DNA from: an uncultured bacterium
Lineage (GTDB): Bacteria; Desulfobacterota; Binatia; HRBIN30; CADEER01
Assembly (NCBI GenBank): GCA_902826395.1
Contig: CADEER010000032.1
Location: 1-39,577 of the forward strand
Length of the DNA: 39,577 nt
Reading direction: 5' to 3'
Within the stretch, counting starts at the first letter, position 1. Each line of letters opens with the position of its first letter. The notes beneath the pieces were generated by a model that was not told where the DNA came from, did no database searches, and saw only the letters and a list, made by a program, of their open reading frames with translations. Made by a program: the position numbers and the translations under genes. Positions 25,543-33,885 of the stretch are shown in pieces.

Positions 25543-27351
25543 ATGTCGGCGTCCAAGCGTCTGCTGGTCAGCGTCGTCGCGTTTACCTCGGTCGCGCTAC
25601 TGTCGCGCGAAGCTCTCGCCGGCTGTCCGCTCGCCGCCGATCAAGCCTCCTTCAGACTTGCCCTGCGCGACACCATGAGCTGCGCGCACCGCCGATTGCT
25701 AGGCGGTGCATGCTCGGCGGTGGCGCCCCCCGCGTGCGGGGCCGAGGAGTTTCAGCGCATTCTGGATCTGGTCGGCGGCATGCCGATGACTCCAGAGGCG
25801 ATCGGGCCGGCGCTGCACTGCCAGGCGGCGGTTTATCGCGGGGCCCGCAAGTTCGTGGCGCGCCGCATGCAGGAGCGCCTCGCCGGACGCACGCGCCAGA
25901 AGGCATCGCGAGTGGCGATCAGGCTCGAAGACCGCTGCAATGTGGCGATTACACCATCGGCGTCAAGTTCGTTGCCGCGCCTCGGCGATCGCTGCGAATC
26001 GCTGACCTTGCCGCCGGCCGACGTCCTGGATGGCTTGGCCGCGCAGCGCTGTCTGCGGCCAGCTCTCGAGGCGATCGTCAGCGATCTTCTGGATCTGCCG
26101 CCCGTGCCACCCAACGTCGTCCTGATCGTCGACGACGATCAGCATCCCGAAGGGATCAACCTCATGCCCGACCTGCTCGATCTGGCGGATCGCGGCGTGT
26201 CTTTCCCCAATGCCTTCACGACGACACCGCTGTGCGCCCCGAGTAGGGCCGGGATCCTCACCGGTCAGCACGCGCCGGCCCACGGCGTCACCGGGAACAA
26301 CGGCCTGCCGTTCCACCACGACTCGACGCTGGCGACGTGGTTCCAGGCCGCCGGCTACCGGACTGCCCTGCTGGGCAAGTACTTGAACAACGCCGCCAAC
26401 ATGTCTCTGGCTGTGCCGCCGGGCTGGGACGAATGGCGGACGTTCGCCAAGGACGGCCTGAACTTTTTCGACTACGAGATGAACGAAAACGGCGTGATCC
26501 GCGCCTACGGCAACGCCGCAAGCGATTACTCCACCGACATGCTCGCCCAGCACGCACTTCGCTTTGTCGGTGACAACACGAACCAGCCCTTCTTTCTCTA
26601 CTTCGCGCCCTTCGCCCCCCACGGGCCGAGTACTCCCGCGCCGCGTCACGCGGGAGTCCTGGCGTGGCTGCCGCCTTGGCGGCCAGCGAACTGGTACGAA
26701 GACATCTCGGACAAGCCAGGTTGGTTTCGCGCCATCGCCACCAACTCGCTCGACGCGCTGACCGCGCATGATTCGAAGGTCCGCGAGCAGCGGGAGTCGC
26801 TGCTCGCGGTCGACGAGGCTATCGGGGCGCTCGCCGAGCGCCTCGAGCGCCTGGGCATGGCCGACAACACCATCATCGTATTCACTGCCGATCACGGGCT
26901 CGGTTGGGGCGAGCACCGCTGGTTGGGCAAGCAAGTGCCCTATGAAGAAGCGATCCGGATACCTCTCGTGCTCACCTATCCTCTCGCGATCACTGGTGGC
27001 GCTGCACCTGAGGGGTTCGCCCTCAATATCGACATCGCCCCGACTCTGATCGCCCTCACCGGCATCGCCCCCGGGCACGCGCCGGACGGTCGAAGTCTCA
27101 CCGAGTTGCTCGCCGGCGCGGCAGACTGGCGCACCGACTTCGTCGCTCAACACTTCGCCGGCGGCTTCGCCGTACCACCCTGGGACATGGTGCGCACCGA
27201 GCAACACAAGTTCGTGCGCCATCCTAGTGCGATCGAAGAGTTGTACGATCTCGCCGCCGACCCGTACGAGATGCACAACGGCGCGTCGGTGCCCGAGAAT
27301 GCGGCCCTCGTCGCCGCGCTCGAGGCCCGCCTCGACGAGCTGCTGCAATAG
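25543..27351 (+). CDS. Exported Cys-type sulfatase
   Basis: The 602-residue protein has a good ribosome-binding site (AGGGGG ending 7 bp before the ATG) and a signal peptide cut near ALA-GC (about residue 26). Residues about 27-185 are a Cys-containing helical domain I do not recognise. The sulfatase domain starts at about 188: VVLIVDDDQH supplies the metal-binding Asp pair, and CAPSRAGILTG (Cys231-Arg235) is the canonical formylglycine motif. FLYFAPFAPHGPS, FTADHGLGWGEH and a lysine in LGKQVPYEE complete the active site. It should hydrolyse a sulfate ester, by overall pattern closest to N-acetylglucosamine-6-sulfatase or arylsulfatase types. An FGly-generating or anSME maturase is expected elsewhere; I see no dedicated one here. 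Confidence 0.9.
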   Translation: MSASKRLLVSVVAFTSVALLSREALAGCPLAADQASFRLALRDTMSCAHRRLLGGACSAVAPPACGAEEFQRILDLVGGMPMTPEAIGPALHCQAAVYRGARKFVARRMQERLAGRTRQKASRVAIRLEDRCNVAITPSASSSLPRLGDRCESLTLPPADVLDGLAAQRCLRPALEAIVSDLLDLPPVPPNVVLIVDDDQHPEGINLMPDLLDLADRGVSFPNAFTTTPLCAPSRAGILTGQHAPAHGVTGNNGLPFHHDSTLATWFQAAGYRTALLGKYLNNAANMSLAVPPGWDEWRTFAKDGLNFFDYEMNENGVIRAYGNAASDYSTDMLAQHALRFVGDNTNQPFFLYFAPFAPHGPSTPAPRHAGVLAWLPPWRPANWYEDISDKPGWFRAIATNSLDALTAHDSKVREQRESLLAVDEAIGALAERLERLGMADNTIIVFTADHGLGWGEHRWLGKQVPYEEAIRIPLVLTYPLAITGGAAPEGFALNIDIAPTLIALTGIAPGHAPDGRSLTELLAGAADWRTDFVAQHFAGGFAVPPWDMVRTEQHKFVRHPSAIEELYDLAADPYEMHNGASVPENAALVAALEARLDELLQ

Positions 27352-27396
27352 ACACCCGCATCCGTAGACACCTGCATCCGTAGACACCTGCATCCG
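27349..27396. repeat. Three tandem 16-bp repeats
   Basis: Three head-to-tail copies of TAGACACCTGCATCCG occupy 27349-27364, 27365-27380 and 27381-27396; the first has one C-for-T change. The TAG of the first copy is the sulfatase stop codon. There are no spacers, so it is not a CRISPR array. The repeats may bind a protein, affect the mRNA 3' end, or be neutral. Confidence 0.9.
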
Positions 27397-27471
27397 TCCA
27401 TAGGCGATTAGCTCACACGACGCCCCCACCTCGTTGCGGTGGCGAAGGCAGCACGGTAAGCGGACGAGTTG

Positions 27472-28503
27472 ATGAAGGCTCTCGTCACAGGCAGCTCCGG
27501 ACTGCTCGGTCAGGTTCTCCGCGACCTGCTGCTCGAACGCGGCGACTCGCTGACCGGCTTCGACATGGTGGCGCAGCAGGTGGAGCATCCGCGCTTCGGT
27601 TTCGTCCTCGGCGACATGCGCGACCGCGCGGCGCTGCGCGACGCGGCTCGCGGCGTCGACGTGATCTACCATCTGGCGGCCGGGCAGCGGATGAAGCCAC
27701 AGTTCTCGTCGTACGGCGAGCGCGAGATCTACGACATGAATCTCGCCGGCGTCGCCAACGTGTTGGAGGTCGCCGAGGAGCTCGGCACGCCGAAGGTGGT
27801 GTTCATCTCCAGCTCGGGGATCTACGGCGTTCCGCAGACGGTGCCGTGCACCGAGGAGCATCCCACCGCACCTCTCGGCGCTTATGGAGAATCGAAGCTG
27901 GAGGCCGAAACACTGTGCCGGCGCGCCGTCGAGCGCGGACTGAACGTCACCGCTCTGCGCCCCATGAGCCTGTTCGGCCCCGAGATGAGCGGCGTCTTCG
28001 TCATCCTGTTCGAATGGGTGCGCACGGGCCGCCCGGTCTTCACGCTGGGCAGCGGCCGCAATCGGGTCCAGATGGTCAGCGCCCACGATGTCGCGGCCGC
28101 GTGCGTGCAGGCGGCGGAGCGCCGCACCGATCCGATCTTCCTCAACATCGGCTCCGATCCTGCGAGCGTCCCGACGGTTCGCGAGCAGGTCGAGGCCGTC
28201 ATTCGCCACGCCGGCAGCCGCTCGCGAGTGATCCCGATCCCCGCCGCGGCGCTGCGCAACGCGGCGCGCGCACTCCACCTGGTCGGGCAGTCACCGATCG
28301 TGCCCGAACACTACCTGCTCGCCGATTCGACGTTCATCCTCGACATCGACCGGGCCCGCAAGGCGCTCGATTGGGAGCCGGCGCGCACCAACGTGCAGCT
28401 CATGACGGACGCCTACGATTCGTACGTGCGCAACGGCCGCCGCAGCCAAGGCCATCCGGCTCTGCGCATTCTCGATGCGGTCACCGGCGCGCTGCGCCTC
28501 TAG
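27472..28503 (+). CDS. NAD-dependent epimerase/dehydratase (extended SDR)
   Basis: The product is 343 residues from ATG 27472 (a TTG one codon earlier is possible). The Rossmann motif is VTGSSGLLG (Gly7, Gly10, Gly13). Catalytic residues fit the extended SDR pattern: FISSSGIYG (Ser113-115) and YGESK (Tyr138, Lys142). The family acts on nucleotide sugars, commonly as 4-epimerases or 4,6-dehydratases. Substrate cannot be assigned, and a deoxysugar role would suit the locus. It is followed 11 bp later by a methyltransferase on the same strand, so they probably form an operon. The 120 bp upstream contain the 16-bp repeats and no clear promoter. Confidence 0.9.
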   Translation: MKALVTGSSGLLGQVLRDLLLERGDSLTGFDMVAQQVEHPRFGFVLGDMRDRAALRDAARGVDVIYHLAAGQRMKPQFSSYGEREIYDMNLAGVANVLEVAEELGTPKVVFISSSGIYGVPQTVPCTEEHPTAPLGAYGESKLEAETLCRRAVERGLNVTALRPMSLFGPEMSGVFVILFEWVRTGRPVFTLGSGRNRVQMVSAHDVAAACVQAAERRTDPIFLNIGSDPASVPTVREQVEAVIRHAGSRSRVIPIPAAALRNAARALHLVGQSPIVPEHYLLADSTFILDIDRARKALDWEPARTNVQLMTDAYDSYVRNGRRSQGHPALRILDAVTGALRL

Positions 28504-28514
28504 CAACCCGCGCC

Positions 28515-29267
28515 ATGCCGCCGACGCGCCCCGAGGCACCGTCCGCCGATCCGGTGCAAGTGCGCTATTTTGATTTCGCCGATCGCGAGCGATTCGAATG
28601 GACGGTGGCTGGCGCCGGCTTCGCCGATACCGAGGACGAGTTGCTGGCGCCGCTGCTCGGGCTAGTCGAGCCGCCGCTGCTCGAGATGGGCTGCGGCGAA
28701 GGCAACAACCTGTATCGGCTGCGCGCCGTCGGCCGTTGCTTCGGCACCGATCTATTCACGCCGAAAGTGTCGTTTGCCCGTCGCGCCGTCGCCGGCGTCG
28801 ACTTCGCAGCCGCCGATGCCGCCGCCCTCCCCTTCGTCGCTGGCGCCTTCCAGACCGTGTTCATCCGCGACCTGCTCCACCACACCGACGATCCCGAGGC
28901 CGTGCTCGCCGAGGCGATGCGAGTCCTGCGGCCGCGCGGCCGGTTCCTGCTGATCGAGCCGAATGGCCGCAACCCGCTGGTCAACCTGCAGTCGCGCATC
29001 GTCGCGGCCGAGCGCGAGGCGCGCGCGTTCAATCCGACGCGCGTCGAGGCGCTGCTGCGCGGACAACCGCTCGACGAAATCGCCATCTCGACCGCTCACC
29101 CATTGCCGCTGCGTCGCATGGTGTTCCACTACAAGCTCGGCCTGCCGCGCCTCGGTGAGCGCCGCGGTGTCCGCGACACGCTTGCCGGCATCGAACGAGG
29201 CCTGGCGCGCATCATCCCCCCGTCGCGCTGGGAACACGTCGTCGCGACGGCACGACGAACCGACTGA
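28515..29267 (+). CDS. SAM-dependent methyltransferase (class I)
   Basis: This 250-residue protein carries the SAM motif LLEMGCGEGNNL (Glu57 to Gly63), ADAAALPFVAGAFQTVFIRD for motif III/IV, and LHHTDDPEAVLAEAMRVLRP, typical of Methyltransf_11 enzymes. The C-terminal third (about 165-250) is family-specific and basic. It probably methylates a sugar or small acceptor in the pathway served by the epimerase it is co-transcribed with. It has no signal peptide or membrane helix and is expected in the cytoplasm. The gene converges on the radical SAM gene across about 190 bp that contain a hairpin and a duplicated fragment. Confidence 0.88.
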   Translation: MPPTRPEAPSADPVQVRYFDFADRERFEWTVAGAGFADTEDELLAPLLGLVEPPLLEMGCGEGNNLYRLRAVGRCFGTDLFTPKVSFARRAVAGVDFAAADAAALPFVAGAFQTVFIRDLLHHTDDPEAVLAEAMRVLRPRGRFLLIEPNGRNPLVNLQSRIVAAEREARAFNPTRVEALLRGQPLDEIAISTAHPLPLRRMVFHYKLGLPRLGERRGVRDTLAGIERGLARIIPPSRWEHVVATARRTD

Positions 29268-29326
29268 CGCGAGCCGCGCGACGCTGCTCAGGCGCGGACC
29301 GCGGCCTCGCTGGGATCGCTCTCCGA

Positions 29327-29377
29327 GCCACGCTTGGTGTCCGGACGGAAGAAGTTGCCCATGATCGTCTGGTACGC
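29327..29377 (-). pseudogene. Detached copy of the radical SAM 3' end
   Basis: These 51 bp are identical to 29494-29544, which encode the end of the radical SAM protein (AYQTIMGNFFRPDTKRG). The copy lies 167 bp further downstream on the same coding strand, outside the gene and in another frame. Read alone it continues SESDPSEAAVRA to a stop at 29288-29290. This may be the ancestral C-terminus displaced by a tandem duplication, or a remnant of a second copy. Confidence 0.75.
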
Positions 29378-29424
29378 GGCGTTGGGGATTCTCCCCCGTG
29401 CGCGCTTCGCGCTCCGATGGGATC

Positions 29425-29451
29425 GGCCGCGCGAGCCAAGCTCGCGCGGCC
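29425..29451. terminator. Strong hairpin just after the radical SAM stop
   Basis: GGCCGCGCGAGC (29425-29436) and GCTCGCGCGGCC (29440-29451) are perfect complements with a 3-base loop, beginning 3 bp past the stop of the leftward gene. Placement between converging genes suits a bidirectional terminator or an mRNA-end stabiliser. No T tract follows on either strand, so intrinsic termination is uncertain. Confidence 0.5.
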
Positions 29452-29454
29452 TCC

Positions 29455-30555
29455 TCATGCTCGCTGCGCTGCCTGCTCTCTTTCCCCTTCGACGCCACGC
29501 TTGGTGTCCGGACGGAAGAAGTTGCCCATGATCGTCTGGTACGCCTCGCAGGGCGTCCAGCACTGTGGGCAGTTGTAGTCCCAGATTTCCTTCTGCACCT
29601 CGAGCGCGCCGGTGGAGCTCCAGATCTTCTCGAGATCGTAGTCGACATCGCGCAGGCTGCCGATCTTCCGATCGTAGATGGTGCACGGAAAAACGTTGCC
29701 CCAGGAGTCGATGAAGCAGGACGACTTGAGCGCGTGGCAACGCATCGGGGTCTTGCCGGTCTCGAGGTAGCGGCGCACCCGCTTCAGGTACTCGCGCTCG
29801 AGAACATTCACCGGGTGCAAGCTCGCGCCGCGCAGCGCCGCGTATTTCTCGCTGGCATCGGCGAGCGCCGCGGCGCTGACACCGCGGCGCAGGCCGAGCG
29901 GCGTGTTGCCGAAATAGTGATCCGACTCGTGGACGATGTTGACGTGGTAGTCGCGGTAGTCGAGATCGGGAATCTCGCGCTTCGCGGCGGCAAACGCTTC
30001 CGGAAAGTGATCGACGTTGGCGGCCGATAGCGTCATCCCCAGCACGACCTCGACGCCGGGAATCTCGCGCAGGCGGCGGAACGTCTCGATCTGGCGGCGC
30101 CATCCGCCCTCGATGCCGCGGATGCGATCGTTCATCGCCTCGTCGCCGTCGGTGCTGACGGTGATGATCAGCTTCTCGGCTCCCATACGAGCGATCTCGC
30201 GCGTGTACTCGACGATCTTATCGGTCAGGTAGCCGTTGGTCGGGTAGTGCAGCAGCATGAGGTTCTTGCAGTTCTCGACGATCGCCTCGCAGACGCCGGG
30301 AAAATCCTTGCGCAGTGAAACCTCGCCACCGGTCACATCGACCCACAGGAAGCGGTTGGACTTGCGGAAGAAGCGCTGGATCTCGTCGAGCCTGAGCTCG
30401 TCGCGCGGCTTCATCTGCCAGATGTTGCAGGTCTGGCATTTGTAGTTGCACCAATAGGTGATGCAGAACGTCAGCTTGAAGGGGAAATCCGGACGGCGGA
30501 CGTTCGCTTCGAGAGCACGCGCAGCAAGCGCGATGTATGGGGCTATGCGGGCCAT
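29455..30555 (-). CDS. Radical SAM protein with SPASM-like C-terminus
   Basis: The 366-residue protein has the cluster-binding motif CNYKCQTC (Cys36, Cys40, Cys43) in LTFCITYWCNYKC, then VDVTGGEVSLR (the GGE motif that contacts SAM), STDGDEAMND and a Cys-rich C-terminus. The latter (CHALKSSCFIDSWGNVFPC, then CPQCWTPCEAY) looks like an auxiliary Fe-S cluster or SPASM-type domain. SAM is cleaved to a 5'-deoxyadenosyl radical; the substrate is unknown and could be a peptide, sugar or lipid. It is the last gene of the leftward operon beginning at 33631. The extreme C-terminus (VEGEREQAAQRA) follows the duplicated segment and may be non-ancestral. Confidence 0.88.
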   Translation of the reverse strand: MARIAPYIALAARALEANVRRPDFPFKLTFCITYWCNYKCQTCNIWQMKPRDELRLDEIQRFFRKSNRFLWVDVTGGEVSLRKDFPGVCEAIVENCKNLMLLHYPTNGYLTDKIVEYTREIARMGAEKLIITVSTDGDEAMNDRIRGIEGGWRRQIETFRRLREIPGVEVVLGMTLSAANVDHFPEAFAAAKREIPDLDYRDYHVNIVHESDHYFGNTPLGLRRGVSAAALADASEKYAALRGASLHPVNVLEREYLKRVRRYLETGKTPMRCHALKSSCFIDSWGNVFPCTIYDRKIGSLRDVDYDLEKIWSSTGALEVQKEIWDYNCPQCWTPCEAYQTIMGNFFRPDTKRGVEGEREQAAQRA

Positions 30556-30600
30556 TCAAGCTCTCGGCGAAACGCTTCGACCCTAGCTGGTGGAGTGAGC

Positions 30601-30630
30601 GATCGCCAGCGACAAAGCGCTGCGGCGATC
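30601..30630. other. Imperfect hairpin at the end of a methyltransferase gene
   Basis: GATCGCC-AGCG pairs with CGCT-GC-GGCGATC around a short loop, leaving a 2-base bulge. It overlaps the stop codon of the leftward methyltransferase (TCA at 30629-30631). It could attenuate transcription into the radical SAM gene 73 bp away. No T tract is present. Confidence 0.35.
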
Positions 30631-31444
30631 AAGGGCCTGGCTTGCGAGCGACAGCGAGCACCGACCCGGCGATCTCGCACAATACCGGGGTCTTCTCGAG
30701 GCGGCGCCCGACCCTCTCGACGAGATCGATCCAAGGTTGCGGCGTCAGCGGATACAGGAAGTCGAACGGTTCGACGCGCACGTCGACGAGGCCGTGCTGC
30801 GCGAGCAGAGCCGCCAGACGCCAGCGCACGAAAGCGGTTTCGTCCGGTGACGCGCCGCCGCGCTGCCGCAGCCAGGGGATGCGCAGCACCGCGAAAACCT
30901 GTGGATTGAGGAGATTGGGCTCGGCGAATGCGAAGATGCCGCCCGGCTTGAGAACGCGCGACAACTCCGGCAGCGCCAGATCCAAGCTCAAATGATGGAG
31001 CACGGCGTTGCCCAGGACGGCGTCGAACACGGCGTCGCCGAACGGCAGAGCCGCGGCGTCGGCAGAGGTCAGCTGGATGCGCGCCGACTCTGCCTCATTC
31101 TCCGGACACGTCCTTCCGCTGTGGAGCGCCTCGCGCAGCAAGCCGTGCGCGGCGTCGATGCCGATCAGGCTGCCGCTCCAGCCGCGCGCAAAATGGGGTG
31201 TGTAATCGCAGAGACCGCAGCCCACTTCGAGCACCCGAGCATCCGGCCGCGCCGCCAGACCGGCGGCGGTGACGACGCGCGCAGTGCGGTACTCGCGCCG
31301 GCGCTCGGCCGCCGGCCCCAGCTCTGCCCAGAAGAGGCGTTGGTCGGCGGCCGCGAACTTCCCGAAGAACTCCTGCTCGCGTTTGAGGCGCTCGCGGTGG
31401 CGGCGCGATTGATCGGCAGCCAATCCGTCAACCACTTCGCTCAT
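30629..31444 (-). CDS. SAM-dependent methyltransferase (class I)
   Basis: This 271-residue protein has a charged N-terminal helix, then the SAM motif VLEVGCGLCDYT (residues 71-82). LIGIDAAHGLL is the acidic-end strand 2, ADAAALPFGDAVFDAVLGN is motif III/IV, and LPELSRVLKPGGIFAFAEPN is motif post-II. It is a cytoplasmic Methyltransf_11-type enzyme, probably methylating an intermediate handled by its operon partners: the GT9 63 bp upstream and the radical SAM enzyme 73 bp downstream. Apart from fold motifs it is distinct from the methyltransferase at 28515. Substrate is unknown. Confidence 0.9.
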   Translation of the reverse strand: MSEVVDGLAADQSRRHRERLKREQEFFGKFAAADQRLFWAELGPAAERRREYRTARVVTAAGLAARPDARVLEVGCGLCDYTPHFARGWSGSLIGIDAAHGLLREALHSGRTCPENEAESARIQLTSADAAALPFGDAVFDAVLGNAVLHHLSLDLALPELSRVLKPGGIFAFAEPNLLNPQVFAVLRIPWLRQRGGASPDETAFVRWRLAALLAQHGLVDVRVEPFDFLYPLTPQPWIDLVERVGRRLEKTPVLCEIAGSVLAVARKPGP

Positions 31445-31507
31445 GATCGCACCAGGCGCCGGATCGCAGCTCCGCGCCTCGTCTTTTGCTGCACCGCCAT
31501 CGCCGCT

Positions 31508-32794
31508 TCACGATACCTTGCGCGTCGCCCCAGCGCCTTCCGCTCTCGGCTCGAGCGCGTTTCGCAGCGGTGCTCCGGCGCCGAGATAGCGGCGGTCGAT
31601 TCCGTGGAGGACGTCGGCGACCGAAATGCCTTGAATGCACACCGGGTCGACGCAGCGGCTGATCTTCAAGTTGTAGTTGGTGAGGCAGGGGCTGCAGTAG
31701 AGGTCGCGGTAGAAGACGAGATCCTCCGGGTTGTTCGGGCCGTAGTGGATCGGCGCGGTCGGGCCAAAGAACGCGACCACCGGTGTGCGCACCAGAGCGG
31801 CGAGGTGCATTACCGAGGTATCGTTGGAAACCACCAGATTACATCGCCGCATGAGGGCGAGGAGCATCCGCACGGAAAGTCGGTCGCAGGTGTCGACACA
31901 GGAGTGGCGCAAGCGCCGCTTCACCTCGTCCACCAGCACCCTCTCTTCGGCTCCCTGGCCGGTGAGGACGATGCGCGCGCCGTAGCGCTCCGCCAGCGCG
32001 TCGCACAGCTCGACGAAGTGCTCGAGCGGCCAGCGCTTGAGCGGCACGCGATAGAAATTGGGCCCGCTGCCGACGTGCACGCCGATCACCGGAAACGCAT
32101 GCCTCTCGATGCCGCCCTCGGCGAGCATTTCCTCGACGGCGCGCTCGTCGGCCGGCGGAATGTGCAGGGGCACCAGCTCGTTGCTCGGCGCAATGCCGAA
32201 GGGCCGCAGCACGCGGCGGAAGATTCCCGACATGTGCTCGCTGTCCGTGTACACGACGCGCGTCGTGTACAGCCAGGCGCGGTTCTGCCCGTCGGTGTTG
32301 AAGCCGACCCGCACCGGCGCGCCGGTGGCATATGCGACGATCGCCGAGACCTTGATGAACTGCTCGAAATCGATGACCGCGTCGTAGCGACGCGAGCGAG
32401 CAAAGCGCAGCGCCCGCCAGACTCCGGCGACGAACTGGAGCGACGTGTCGAGACGGGCCGTCAGAACGTGATTGGTCAGCCCGCTCGCCTCGAGCAGGAC
32501 GCGATTTCCCTCCAGCGTCAGGAAGTCGATCTCGGCGCCCTCTGGCAACGCGTCGCGCAGCTCCTTGAGCACCGGCAGAAGCATCGCGATGTTGCCGAGG
32601 CCGTAGAACTTGATGGCGAGCACTCGACGCGGCAGCGGCAGCGGCTCGGGCCCCGGCGGAGTCGTGGCACGCAACGGGGGGAGCGGCGGACCGCCGAGCA
32701 CGGCGCGCAAACGCGCCCACAAGGCCAGCACCCAACAGATCAGCAAACCACCCCAGGTATCGAGGGGTCGGGCCTGGGTCATCGGTCCAGTCAA
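31508..32794 (-). CDS. Family 9 glycosyltransferase (heptosyltransferase-like)
   Basis: The 428-residue product has an N-terminal hydrophobic stretch (LLICWVLALWARLRAVL) and then RRVLAIKFYGLGNIAMLLPV, the GT9 first strand and glycine loop. The donor half contains VIGVHVGSGPNFYRVPLKRW, RIVLTGQGAEE, and VVSNDTSVMHLAALVRTPVVA, where S-N-D-T-S-x-x-x-H is characteristic of heptosyltransferases WaaC/WaaF. A Cys-containing segment (CSPCLTNYNLKISRC) near the C-terminus also occurs in this family. GT9 enzymes extend LPS core or related lipid-linked glycans at the inner membrane. The start may lie at the internal Met5. It sits second in the leftward operon, 39 bp after the polyprenol-phosphate mannose synthase. 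Confidence 0.92.
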   Translation of the reverse strand: MTGPMTQARPLDTWGGLLICWVLALWARLRAVLGGPPLPPLRATTPPGPEPLPLPRRVLAIKFYGLGNIAMLLPVLKELRDALPEGAEIDFLTLEGNRVLLEASGLTNHVLTARLDTSLQFVAGVWRALRFARSRRYDAVIDFEQFIKVSAIVAYATGAPVRVGFNTDGQNRAWLYTTRVVYTDSEHMSGIFRRVLRPFGIAPSNELVPLHIPPADERAVEEMLAEGGIERHAFPVIGVHVGSGPNFYRVPLKRWPLEHFVELCDALAERYGARIVLTGQGAEERVLVDEVKRRLRHSCVDTCDRLSVRMLLALMRRCNLVVSNDTSVMHLAALVRTPVVAFFGPTAPIHYGPNNPEDLVFYRDLYCSPCLTNYNLKISRCVDPVCIQGISVADVLHGIDRRYLGAGAPLRNALEPRAEGAGATRKVS

Positions 32795-32833
32795 AAGCGC
32801 GGTGTCCCTTCTCTGCCGACGGGCGGCGCCGCC

Positions 32834-33631
32834 TTACGGCGCGTCCCGAAGGCTGGCTTCGCTGACCGCAGAGGAGTCCTCGCGCGATGCCGGAGTCGCT
32901 CGCCCGCGCTTGCGTACCGTCGGCGGAAAGATCGCAGTCGCCAGCACGTGCCAGGCGGCTCGGAAGATCTCCGACTTGTCGATCTTCGAGGCGCCCGCGT
33001 ATCGCTGCTCGAAGACGATCGGTACCTCGACGACGCGAAAGCCCGCCGTGTGGACCTTCCACACCATCTGCTCGAGGAACGAATAGCCGGAGCCGCGAAC
33101 ATCGTCGGGCTCAACGGTCTCGAGCACTTCGCGGCTGTAGCACCTGTAACCGGAAGTGCAGTCGGCGACCGGCAGGCGCAGCAGGGCCCGAGTGAAGTTG
33201 TTTGCCCACAGCGACAACAGCCGGCGATGTAGCGGCCAATTCACCAGCCCGCCGCCGGCCATGTAGCGCGAGCCAATCACCATGTCGGCATCGGCCATGG
33301 TCGCCAGCATGCCCGGGATGTAACGCGGACTGTGGCTGCGGTCGGCGTCCATGGTGAGAACCGCGGGGTACCCCTCGGCCAGGCCGACCCGGAAGCCCGC
33401 GACATGGGCGCTGCCGAGACCGAGCTTTCCCGACCGGTGCAGACACTTCACGCGCCCCGCAAACTGGGCACAGAGCTCGTCGGCCAGCTCACCGGTGCCG
33501 TCCGGACTCGCGTCGTCGACGACCAACACATGCAGGTCGTCGGACTGTTCGAGAATCTCCGTCACCAGAGGCCGGATATTGGCGGATTCGTTGTAGGTCG
33601 GAATCACGACCAATGCCTGAGCTGGGCTCAT
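32834..33631 (-). CDS. Polyprenol-phosphate mannose synthase-like GT2
   Basis: I start this 265-residue protein at 33631 because MSPAQALVVIPTYNES begins just before the first strand; the longer reading adds 74 residues with no family resemblance. Motifs are VDDASPDGT, MDADRSHSP (the DAD metal site) and CTSGYRCYSREVLE, followed by GYSFLEQMVWKVHTAGFRVVEVPI. This is the Ppm1/DPM1 soluble type, making polyprenyl-phosphomannose from GDP-mannose. A basic tail of about 20 residues follows. It is the first gene of the leftward four-gene operon and diverges from the B12-type radical SAM gene. It is a second such synthase in the window beside that at 22398. Confidence 0.92.
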   Translation of the reverse strand: MSPAQALVVIPTYNESANIRPLVTEILEQSDDLHVLVVDDASPDGTGELADELCAQFAGRVKCLHRSGKLGLGSAHVAGFRVGLAEGYPAVLTMDADRSHSPRYIPGMLATMADADMVIGSRYMAGGGLVNWPLHRRLLSLWANNFTRALLRLPVADCTSGYRCYSREVLETVEPDDVRGSGYSFLEQMVWKVHTAGFRVVEVPIVFEQRYAGASKIDKSEIFRAAWHVLATAIFPPTVRKRGRATPASREDSSAVSEASLRDAP

Positions 33632-33885
33632 CTGAGTCGATTGCTGGGTTCGGAAGGTCTGAAAGCGGTTTGAACCCCCGCACCCTACAACGGAGCGCGC
33701 CACGGATGCGAGAACTGCGTACCACGATTCGCCTCCGCTTCGACCGCGGCCCGCGTTCGATCGCGATGCGGTTGGGAATCGCTTCGATCGAGTGCGCATC
33801 GGACGAACAAACCCATGCGCCGTCGACTCAATGGGAAAAACGGACCTTGACACTCCGCGAATGGCCGTGCAAGCGTGGCTGAACG
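33632..33885. promoter_or_regulatory. Divergent promoter region
   Basis: These 254 bp separate two multi-gene operons running in opposite directions. A perfect TTGACA at 33847-33852 is a possible -35 for the rightward operon, but no TATAAT-like hexamer lies 16-18 bp beyond it, and it is only 33 bp from the ATG. An open frame continues from the leftward gene through this region with low-complexity Arg-rich sequence that I take as non-coding. Confidence 0.35.

Noticed and set aside
27349..27396. Three short repeats as a CRISPR remnant
   Set aside because: Units are 16 bp and directly abutting, with no spacers and no cas genes nearby.
25963..28278. 771-codon minus-strand open frame across the sulfatase and epimerase
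   Set aside because: It spans two convincing genes on the opposite strand and shows no recognisable family or signal.
29288..30103. Minus-strand open frame ending with the radical SAM tail peptide
   Set aside because: Only its last 30 residues are meaningful, from the duplicated 51-bp segment; the rest is an out-of-frame shadow of the radical SAM gene.
33632..33853. 74-residue N-terminal extension of the polyprenol-phosphate mannose synthase
   Set aside because: Arg/Ser-rich sequence precedes the normal first strand and has no family counterpart.
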